A stretch of DNA of 64,000 nt from Chitinophaga filiformis (GTDB lineage: Bacteria > Bacteroidota > Bacteroidia > Chitinophagales > Chitinophagaceae), in NCBI RefSeq assembly GCF_021646545.1, contig NZ_JAKIRP010000002.1, positions 806,001-870,000 on the forward strand, read 5' to 3'. Under the pieces are notes generated by a model, which was not told where the DNA came from, did not search any database, and saw only the letters and a program-made list of their open reading frames with translations. This document shows positions 9,713 to 15,716 of the stretch, in pieces. The position numbers and the translations under genes were made by a program. Each line of letters opens with the position of its first letter. Within the stretch, counting starts at the first letter, position 1.

Positions 9713-10126
9713 TCATGATTTGAGCGGTGATAATAACAAACTCACTAAATTGCATTCTGTTATAGTTTTAATAACGTTAATCACCAATTGAAACAAAATG
9801 AAAACAAGACTCATTTTAAAGAGGCCATTGACCGATCTGGTCGACTTACCTGATCTCTCAGGTTTAAATTCAAATTCTTCTATTTCTACTTCCGCCAGCT
9901 TCTCCCTACTAGCCCTACTACCTCTACTAGCCCTACGACTATCCCTACTATCTCTACCAGTCCTACTATAATTTCCCCAGGACTCAGTTACCCCTTTTTC
10001 ATAGCTTTTTAACGACTTCTTACTAATAAAATAATTCAACGCATGTAAGCATGTGCGCAAATGCCTTTGCGTGTACTTATCTGCTTTGAAGCTGTAATTA
10101 TTTTTCACAATTAAATCTGATAGCAT
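9713..10126 (-). CDS. Uncertain ORF with Arg/Ser repeat, 137 aa
   Basis: The frame is open for 137 codons and encodes a basic N-terminal part, an RS-type low-complexity stretch (GRDSRDSRRASRGSRASR) and a hydrophobic C-terminal helix. The RS part is produced by a degenerate 9-bp DNA repeat (9901-9966), so it may be only a by-product of repeat expansion. The start codon lies inside GCATGC and overlaps the start of the divergent 306-aa gene, which leaves no room for separate promoters and argues against both being right. It is more likely to be the promoter region of the accessory module than a gene. Confidence 0.25.
   Translation of the reverse strand: MLSDLIVKNNYSFKADKYTQRHLRTCLHALNYFISKKSLKSYEKGVTESWGNYSRTGRDSRDSRRASRGSRASREKLAEVEIEEFEFKPERSGKSTRSVNGLFKMSLVFILFQLVINVIKTITECNLVSLLLSPLKS
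9901..9966. repeat. Degenerate 9-bp tandem repeat
   Basis: About seven units ending in CTAC: TAGCCCTAC, TACCTCTAC, TAGCCCTAC, a 12-bp unit GACTATCCCTAC, TATCTCTAC and CAGTCCTAC. The period is a multiple of three, which keeps the minus-strand frame open. It lies 160-225 bp upstream of the first gene of the accessory module. Confidence 0.75.
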
Positions 10127-11045
10127 GCAAATGTTACATCATCTTGCATTCCTCATTAGCGAGGAAATTCCAAAACAATTAAGAAAATCGCCCGTTCTGC
10201 ATCCGAGATTTATCAGCCAGGTAATGTTCGGAAGATTCCCTAAGCTTGAATCTCTGGAGAAGGAGTTTTTATCATCACTCAAAAGTTCAACAAAAGAAGA
10301 AACCGTCCGTATTGCTGTAAAGTCGTGTCAGTACAGCATTGTGCCATTGATGGACAAATTAATGCAATGGCTGCCGGAGTATGAAGCCGACCGGATGGAC
10401 ATCGATGATTCTCCTGATGAGCAGAAAAGATTATTCAAATTCCTTCACAAGCTGCTCTATGATCTGCACTTATACCTGGAGAGAAATTTCTACCGGTATA
10501 TGGACGATGATTACAAGATACCGGCTTACAGCAGGCATTTGTTTCACCGGTTTATTATGGAAACTGTAGTGACAATAAAGAGCTCACCGCGTTTCCGCTC
10601 ACTCGACGGCCGCCTGCAGCGTATTGTATCTGCTCCGCTGGAACTGTCAGTTTCAACATCAGCTGAAGAGTATCTCACTTACTGTAATCGTGACTATGTT
10701 GAAAAGTTGGCCAAACAATTACTTGCATTCGTGAGGAAAGGCAATGACAATGTCTGGCGCCTTTACAACCGGCTGCAATACATTGATTTCAACAGTGTAG
10801 AGTATGTGCGGTATTTGATCGCTGAGTTCCGGGAAGAGTGCAGTACCATCGCCAATAACAAGGAGAAGTATATATGGCTCATCGAACGGCGAAAGAAAAT
10901 TGCGCATCAGCTGGTGGAGGAGGGGACATCCTTTCACACCGGTCAGAAGTCGCTGAAAGTAGTATTGGACGAATGGCTGAAATGGGAAATTTACCACACA
11001 AAAAGAATGTTAGATCTCGAAATGACCAGCAAACAGGATTGTTAA
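10125..11045 (+). CDS. Hypothetical protein of accessory module, 306 aa
   Basis: Not confidently recognised. The protein is highly alpha-helical and charged, with no signal peptide or membrane segment, so it is probably cytoplasmic. Helical blocks at about 90-125 (DLHLYLERNFYRY) and 215-290 (RLQYIDFNSVEYVRYLI, then a Lys/Glu-rich part) recall, loosely, RteC-like proteins of Bacteroides conjugative elements; this is a weak visual similarity only. Start could be 10125 or 10131 (both ATG in frame). It is the first of at least four co-directional genes, 36 bp before the frameshifted helical gene, and a role in mobile-element control or replication is inferred from the DnaC-like ATPase two genes downstream. 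Confidence 0.7.
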   Translation: MQMLHHLAFLISEEIPKQLRKSPVLHPRFISQVMFGRFPKLESLEKEFLSSLKSSTKEETVRIAVKSCQYSIVPLMDKLMQWLPEYEADRMDIDDSPDEQKRLFKFLHKLLYDLHLYLERNFYRYMDDDYKIPAYSRHLFHRFIMETVVTIKSSPRFRSLDGRLQRIVSAPLELSVSTSAEEYLTYCNRDYVEKLAKQLLAFVRKGNDNVWRLYNRLQYIDFNSVEYVRYLIAEFREECSTIANNKEKYIWLIERRKKIAHQLVEEGTSFHTGQKSLKVVLDEWLKWEIYHTKRMLDLEMTSKQDC

Positions 11046-11081
11046 TCACCGCTTACTAAACGTCTCAAATAACCAAAACAT

Positions 11082-11842
11082 ATGAATACCCAGTATCTGA
11101 ATATCAATTTCATCCGGCACCTGAACGCATTTTACACACTTGTTCACGAGCACGAGCGACTACGTGCGAACGATATTAGCCTCTATATGGCGCTGTTTCA
11201 GTTATGGAATCTGGAACGTTTTCCTGTGTCATTAATCGTCAACAGGAGTTTAGTCTTAAAACTTTGCAAGATAGGTTCGCTCCACACGTACACGGAATGC
11301 CTGAAACGGCTGCATAATTTTGGTTATCTGACATATGAGCCGCCTCAGGGACCTTTTTCGTCCTGCGTGATAAAAATGGTTCCTTTGGGGAAAAACGAAT
11401 CGCGTAGGCATGCCAAAAATGACACGCATATGTGTGGCAATAAAGACCCAGGTACGAGTGTCGATTTTGACACACATACGGTGTCAATTTTGACACACTT
11501 TAATAATAAACAAATAAACAATTTTATAAACGAGGGTAAAACAGCGCGCCCGCAAAAAAAAGTATAGATAAAATTGAGGCGGCGCCAGCGCCGGAATTAG
11601 AAGAAATATCTGTCTATTTCCGCGCCGCTGCCCAATCGGAAAAAGAAGCAGCGCTGTTTTATTTTCATTACAAAGCCATAGGCTGGACTATGAGCGGTAC
11701 GCCGATCCTCGATTGGAAGGCCGCCGCGGAAAAATGGATCAGCCGAATTCCTTCATTCAAAAACAACACAATTGGACATACAACAACAACAACCGGAGGG
11801 CTCCGATCAGAAGAAGACAAACGTTACGATGAGCCCTTTTGA
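11082..11842 (+). CDS. Replication/regulatory-like protein split by frameshift at A8
   Basis: The first frame (11082-11567, 161 aa) is a compact helical N-terminal domain that looks like a winged-helix DNA-binding domain (ALFQLWNLERF, then a helix with KLCKIGSLHTYTECLKRLHNFGYLTYE). It ends at TAG just after a run of eight A (11554-11561). Slipping back one base in this run gives an uninterrupted frame to TGA at 11840-11842. Its product (ELEEISVYFRAAAQSEKEA, then FYFHYKAIGWTMSG, then LDWKAAAEKWI) is the kind of C-terminal domain found on such accessory proteins. The joined protein would be about 253 aa, and its stop overlaps the ATPase start. Either a programmed -1 shift, a recent A9-to-A8 mutation or a sequencing error explains it. 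Confidence 0.7.
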
Positions 11843-12446
11843 TTATCACTACATGCTGACACAGGTAGAAGAGAAGGGAAGAGACCTGTATCGGTGCGAT
11901 TTTACTATTGACGACATCGACCGGCCCGTCATCATGAAGCTGATCGCCTATTTCCTTCGTGATGGCGAAGTGGCCGCAAAAGAGAAAATTGACCTGCATA
12001 AAGGTCTCCTCTTGACAGGGCCTGTAGGGTGCGGGAAAACGTCCATCATGCGTATCCTGTCAAATTTCAGTTTGCCCGATCACCGTCCGTTCGTCAGATC
12101 TTCTCAGGAGATCAGTCTCGAATTTACAGATCTCGGTAATGACGTGATCCTGAAATATAGCAAGAGGGCATTTAATCCTTACAGAAGGATGCCACATGTC
12201 CATTGCTTTGATGATCTTGGCTTTGAACCCATCGTGAACTATTGGGGGAATAAGATCAATCTCATGGGGCAGATACTCTTCGCCAGGTACAATCTGATGC
12301 ATTCCCATGGCATGATCACACATGCCATAACGCGATTAAACGCTGCCGAACTGGGAACAATTTATGGGGATCACTTACGTAGCCGCATGCGTGAGATGTT
12401 CAACCTGATTGCTTTTCAGCCGGAGTCGCGCGATAAAAGAAAGTAG
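11829..12446 (+). CDS. DnaC/IstB-like P-loop ATPase, 205 aa
   Basis: Walker A GPVGCGKT (residues 64-71) and Walker B HCFDDLG (Asp128/Asp129) identify an AAA+ ATPase of the helicase-loader (DnaC/IstB) type; the protein is of normal size for that group. A possible arginine sensor lies near the C-terminus (DHLRSRMREMFN). An upstream TTG (11772) would add 19 residues rich in Gln, but ATG at 11829 is preferred because it overlaps the stop of the frame-shifted upstream gene by 14 bp, a typical coupling arrangement. Helicase loading or target selection for a mobile replicon is the inferred role; no transposase is present. Confidence 0.8.
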   Translation: MSPFDYHYMLTQVEEKGRDLYRCDFTIDDIDRPVIMKLIAYFLRDGEVAAKEKIDLHKGLLLTGPVGCGKTSIMRILSNFSLPDHRPFVRSSQEISLEFTDLGNDVILKYSKRAFNPYRRMPHVHCFDDLGFEPIVNYWGNKINLMGQILFARYNLMHSHGMITHAITRLNAAELGTIYGDHLRSRMREMFNLIAFQPESRDKRK

Positions 12447-12567
12447 TAGTTAACAATAGAGAGAAACAACGGCTGGGTAGTCTTGCCCGGCCTCCATTTT
12501 TAGTAAAGTGAAAATTACGTAAAACCCGCAATCCGGTTTTCTCTAATTTTAAATAAAAAATTTACTT

Positions 12568-12861
12568 ATGGCAAAAACAAAAAACGCTTTGTTAACCGGT
12601 ATCAAGGTTAGTAAGGCTGTATCAAACAAGGAGTTTGTAGTTAAAACAAGAAAGGGACAGACCTTTTTTACTAAGTATCCTGATATGAGCAATGTGGCCT
12701 GGTCGGCATCGCAGCTGGATGAAAAATCCAGATTTGCTGCGGCGGTGGCATACGCCAGAGAAATTGTTAATGACCCGGTAAGGAAGGCCACCTATAAAGT
12801 GCGTCCGGGCAGTACGGTGTATCACAGCGCTATAAAGGACTTTATGAGAAAAAGATCGTAA
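12568..12861 (+). CDS. Small basic protein, 97 aa, paralogue of the gene at 14159
   Basis: No named family is recognised with certainty. The N-terminus is Lys-rich (MAKTKNALLTG), then comes a beta-rich part with KTRKGQTFFTKYPDMSN and a helical C-terminal half with the pattern F-A-x-A-V-x-Y-A-R-x-I-V-N-D-P-x-R-K-A-x-Y, then G-S-T-V-Y-H-x-A-I-K-D-F-M. The same pattern occurs in the product of 14159 (F-A-Q-D-A-V-K-D-P-A-I-K-A-L-Y, then G-Q-T-A-Y-N-V-A-L-R-D-A-M), so the two are related. Similar small proteins occur repeatedly in Bacteroidota genomes without assigned function. The stop codon is part of a strong terminator stem. Confidence 0.75.
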   Translation: MAKTKNALLTGIKVSKAVSNKEFVVKTRKGQTFFTKYPDMSNVAWSASQLDEKSRFAAAVAYAREIVNDPVRKATYKVRPGSTVYHSAIKDFMRKRS

Positions 12862-12897
12862 TGCAGCACAAAGCGCCCCGCTGCTTACGATCTTTTT
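12849..12897 (+). terminator. Terminator overlapping the stop codon of the 97-aa gene
   Basis: AAAAAGATCGTAA (12849-12861) pairs perfectly with TTACGATCTTTTT (12885-12897). An inner stem GCAGC/GCTGC lies around an ACAAAGCGCCCC loop, and the structure ends in a T run. The left arm includes the last codons and TAA stop of the preceding gene, so ribosomes reaching the end would cover it. Because the A- and T-tracts are symmetrical the structure can also act on the opposite strand. Confidence 0.85.
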
Positions 12898-13613
12898 TAC
12901 TTTTGCATTTGTATCATCCCTCATATTTCCTGCTTCTGAACAGCTATCCCCTGTCAGTGTTCGATATTTCATCCTCTTCAATGATGCCTGCGTTTTAATG
13001 AGATCTTGTTTTAGGTGAATTTAGCTTTCGTTCCGGTTCCTGTTTTCGCTTGTGTACAGCTTAATTTGCGCATCTGTAAAGCGCATAGTGAATTTGTAAT
13101 TGATCTGTAAAGTTAATCCTGAATCTCCGCAATGAAACTGTAAATTTTTTTTCCGTGCAAATACCCTCTTGATACCGCTTTTATACCGCTAATCCTACGT
13201 TAATCCTACGTTCATGAACGTAGGATTAACGTAGGATTAGCGGTATAAAAGCGGTATCAAAACAGAGAAGGAAACGATAGAAATGGGTAGACCCTGACTT
13301 CGATTTTTTGTGTACAATTTGGGGAAAAAGCTTGCATTAAAAATGATCGGTAAGTTGTTGTTTTCCAGAAATTTGTAACCGGAATATGCGCATATACTAC
13401 AACTCGTAACACATTTTAAAAACTTAAAACAACTTTATACATCATGAATTACTTAAGAATTATCGCATCACAGGCAAAAACCGTTGTTAGTGCATTAACA
13501 GCTGAATGTCGACTATCTCATGTATCCCTATCGCAGGGCTCAGAAGTCCTACGAGGACTACGTTTATCGATCTTTTACAGTACTTATTTGACATCAATTA
13601 ACTTAAATACTAT
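12898..13613. other. 716-bp intergenic region holding a giant palindrome
   Basis: No ORF with convincing coding character. A 72-codon frame at 13444-13662 overlaps the LytTR gene and is considered doubtful. The region contains the perfect palindrome at 13169-13260 and a short hairpin (AGTCCTACGAGGACT, near 13545-13560). It should contain the promoter of the LytTR gene, probably near 13400-13600. Confidence 0.5.
13169..13260. repeat. Perfect 92-bp palindrome of 11-bp units
   Basis: The sequence is its own reverse complement over 92 bp with no spacer, centred on TTCATGAA (13211-13218). Each arm is built from 11-bp units in helical phase: ATACCGCTTTT, ATACCGCTAAT, CCTACGTTAAT, CCTACGTTCAT. TACGTTAAT (13196-13204) and TACGTTCAT (13207-13215) both satisfy the published LytTR-binding consensus [TA][AC][CA]GTTN[AG][TG], and symmetry gives two more on the other strand (13214-13222 and 13225-13233). 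It lies about 350 bp upstream of a stand-alone LytTR gene. It may be an operator array, a replication or recombination site, or a cruciform; no T run follows, so a simple terminator is unlikely. Confidence 0.95.
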
Positions 13614-13934
13614 ATGGAACAACCATTTCTCATACTTGCACAAGATACGACGCGTGAGATGATCGAAAAAGAATCGATCGTTTACGTGACCGTTTTAGAC
13701 AAGTATATTCAGCTTAAGCTTACCGACAGCCGTACCCGTAGGGTAAGAACCAGCCTCCGGCAATTCGAGAAGCATCTTTCTCCCGACATTTTTCTCCGTA
13801 TACATAAAAGATATATCGTGTGCATTCGTCATATCAGGTTTGTTGATATGGATGTTACTATGAAGAACGGAGATCAACTGCCCATCAGCAGAGAGTTTAA
13901 GGATGCCTTTTTAAGCCACTTCTGCATCTTTTAA
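13614..13934 (+). CDS. Stand-alone LytTR DNA-binding protein, 106 aa
   Basis: The entire protein is one LytTR domain: an early I-V-Y-V-T-V-L-D-K-Y-I strand, R-V-R-T-S-L-R-Q-F-E-K-H-L, then F-L-R-I-H-K-R-Y-I-V and the closing D-G-D-Q-L-P-I-S-R-x-F-K strand and helix. There is no receiver domain, so it is not directly phosphorylated and may work as a local regulator or an antagonist of full-length LytTR regulators. LytTR domains bind paired direct repeats; matching sites lie in the 92-bp palindrome upstream. It sits between the two related small genes at 12568 and 14159, which are likely targets by position. Confidence 0.88.
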   Translation: MEQPFLILAQDTTREMIEKESIVYVTVLDKYIQLKLTDSRTRRVRTSLRQFEKHLSPDIFLRIHKRYIVCIRHIRFVDMDVTMKNGDQLPISREFKDAFLSHFCIF

Positions 13935-13962
13935 CATGTAGTTTCATCATCTTTCCGAACCC

Positions 13963-14004
13963 ACGTTTTGGCGTCCTGTGGACACGTTTTGGCGTCCTAT
14001 GGAC
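13963..14004. repeat. Tandem 21-bp direct repeat
   Basis: ACGTTTTGGCGTCCTGTGGAC (13963-13983) is followed immediately by the same sequence with one change (G to A) at 13984-14004. The units equal two helical turns. They lie between the LytTR gene and the 189-aa gene, about 155-195 bp upstream of the latter, a position suitable for a regulatory site. Confidence 0.85.
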
Positions 14005-14158
14005 ATCGTCGAAAACCACGTAGATAATCGTGCTAATATTGTGTCAGCAATCGCGATCAACGGGGCTGCGCCTAAAGCAGGAGAGGGGCGCCTCCTGTTT
14101 GACCTGGTGATCATGATTGTGGTTAAACAACATTTTTTAATCACTAAAACTTATCACT

Positions 14159-14728
14159 ATGGCATACGTAAAAGCGAATATTTTCACGAAAGGGACATCC
14201 GGCACAGTCGGAGATATGATGAACTTTCGCGTCAGAAAGGGAAAAACGGTAGTCGCCGTTAAACGCGGTCCCAGCACCAAACCGCCGACTGAAGAACAGC
14301 AGGAGACAAACGAGCGATTTATAATAGCGTCGCTGTTTGCGCAGGATGCGGTAAAAGATCCTGCCATCAAGGCGCTGTATCAGAAAGCTGCGAAAGGTGG
14401 TCAGACCGCATATAATGTAGCCCTCAGGGATGCAATGAATCCACCGGTTATTGATGAAATAAACGTCAGTGGCTATAAAGGAACCGTCGGTGATCTGATC
14501 ACAGTCAAAGCAAGGGATGTCATCACACCGAAATCCGTAACAGTTGTCATCTTGTCGCAAGCTGGCACTGTGTTGGAACAGGGAGATGCCGTCATCAATA
14601 CCAAAGACAGACGTTTCTGGGTGTATACGGTAACTGCCGCCAACGCGGCGCTCACCGGTACTCGCATAGCCGTTACTGCAACGGATATGCCCGGTAATAC
14701 AACCAGGAAAGAGTCCGCGATTTCCTAG
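14159..14728 (+). CDS. Two-domain protein of accessory module, 189 aa
   Basis: The N-terminal domain (residues 1-88) has the layout of the 97-aa protein at 12568: a short start with G-T-S-G-T-V-G-D-M, a basic RVRKGKTVVAVKRGPS stretch, then a helical part with F-A-Q-D-A-V-K-D-P and Y-N-V-A-L-R-D-A-M. The C-terminal domain (about 90-189) looks beta-rich, with Y-K-G-T-V-G-D-L-I, V-V-I-L-S-Q-A-G and a W-V-Y-T-V-T-A-A-N-A-A-L-T-G-T-R segment, and it is shared with the gene at 14797. Biochemical role unknown. The gene is followed by a strong terminator at 14742. Confidence 0.8.
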   Translation: MAYVKANIFTKGTSGTVGDMMNFRVRKGKTVVAVKRGPSTKPPTEEQQETNERFIIASLFAQDAVKDPAIKALYQKAAKGGQTAYNVALRDAMNPPVIDEINVSGYKGTVGDLITVKARDVITPKSVTVVILSQAGTVLEQGDAVINTKDRRFWVYTVTAANAALTGTRIAVTATDMPGNTTRKESAIS

Positions 14729-14741
14729 AGAAGCATAAACC

Positions 14742-14775
14742 AGCGCCCCGGTTCACTACCGGGGCGCTTTTTTTT
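14742..14775 (+). terminator. Rho-independent terminator
   Basis: AGCGCCCCGG (14742-14751) pairs with CCGGGGCGCT (14759-14768) around the loop TTCACTA, followed by an eight-base T run. It closes the 189-aa gene. Confidence 0.93.
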
Positions 14776-14796
14776 CACAATTAAAAGTTATATGGT

Positions 14797-15171
14797 ATGA
14801 TAAATTTTAAGTGGTTATCTATATTACCAGCAGTAGGTTCAAACGTCAGAAGACGACATATAAAACGGCCGCCATATGAGGATGAAAGATCTGCAAACAA
14901 ACCTCCGGATATCAGGCTCGTTATCACTGACTGTTATAGAGGGGCTATCAACGATGTTATTTATATGATTGTAAGAAATGTTGACCATGTTATGGTAAGT
15001 ATCTTATCAGCCGAAGGAAAGGAGGTTGAAGGAGGGGCTGCGATGAATAGCAACGGCGTTTGGAGCTACCGGACTGCGGTTGCGAATCCGGCTTTTCCAG
15101 GAGGAAGGGTAGTTGTGAAGGCAGGGAATGTGTGGGGAGAGGAGACGGAGATGGGTGTTGCGGTGTTTTGA
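14797..15171 (+). CDS. Short paralogue carrying only the C-terminal domain, 124 aa
   Basis: Residues about 35-124 align by eye with the C-terminal domain of the preceding 189-aa protein: P-P-x-I near the start, Y-R-G-A-I-N-D-V-I, V-M-V-S-I-L-S-A-E-G, E-x-G-x-A, W-S-Y-R-T-A-V-A-N-P-A-F-P-G-G-R and V-K-A-G-N-V-W-G. The N-terminal half of the larger protein is missing and replaced by about 35 basic residues. It could be a functional single-domain relative or a partial duplicate. Being placed after a terminator, it needs its own promoter. Function unknown. Confidence 0.6.
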   Translation: MINFKWLSILPAVGSNVRRRHIKRPPYEDERSANKPPDIRLVITDCYRGAINDVIYMIVRNVDHVMVSILSAEGKEVEGGAAMNSNGVWSYRTAVANPAFPGGRVVVKAGNVWGEETEMGVAVF

Positions 15172-15716
15172 TGAGGGAGGAACGTCTGGGCTGGCACCGG
15201 ACGTTTCAGTATATTAAATCCCTCGGACTATGTTCGGCAGAATCAATTAGAAGAATTAAAAACTTATCTGGGTATGCAGATTGTGGAAAGACTGGCAGAT
15301 TGGACATGATTGCCCGGTCTTTATAGCCAGGAAGCTGGAGCTGCGAAAGAAATAAACAGGTGTTGACTACACGCAAATACGATGCGTAGCATATGTCTTT
15401 CTTTGTGAGAGGGGTGATATTGTTGTGGTGTAACATACATACAACTAAGATGTTATGTATTTTATCGCATGGTTTGACCACCTTTGTGACTAGTTGAAAT
15501 TAGATGTTGCCCAGTAACCCGTTCGTAGGTTCCTATACTTTGTTCGAGCATATTCATAATTCTCAATTTAGATCTTAGTCTGTAATAGCTATCAGGATTG
15601 TTATAAGGCAAATCCTGATCTGGCGAACATGATACATAAATGAATAAATGGGACACAAATCTTGCTATGCCGGAAGGCCTCTGTAAGAAGAAATGAATTA
15701 GCTATAAAAGAATCGG
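15172..15716. other. 545-bp region without supported gene
   Basis: A weak hairpin follows the 124-aa gene (AACGTC, 15181-15186, with GACGTT, 15200-15205). A short open stretch near 15207-15308 reads SILNPSDYVRQNQLEELKTYL and then MQIVERLADWT before a stop; it has no start and may be a remnant of an unknown gene. The rest is AT-rich and should hold the promoter of the RHS locus. Confidence 0.4.

Noticed and set aside
10125..11045. Assignment of the 306-aa protein as RteC
   Set aside because: Only a loose resemblance of one helical block; length and remaining sequence do not support it.
13444..13662. 72-codon frame starting with ATG just upstream of the LytTR gene
   Set aside because: It overlaps the LytTR start by about 50 bp, has no recognisable motif, and its DNA contains hairpin-like repeats more consistent with a control region.
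13947..14144. 65-codon minus-strand frame across the 21-bp repeats
   Set aside because: The repeated STGRQNV text simply reflects the tandem DNA repeat; no other coding signs.
15207..15308. Open stretch without start (SDYVRQNQLEELKTYL), considered as a transposase remnant
   Set aside because: Too short (about 34 codons) and lacking any family motif; mentioned only as possible debris.
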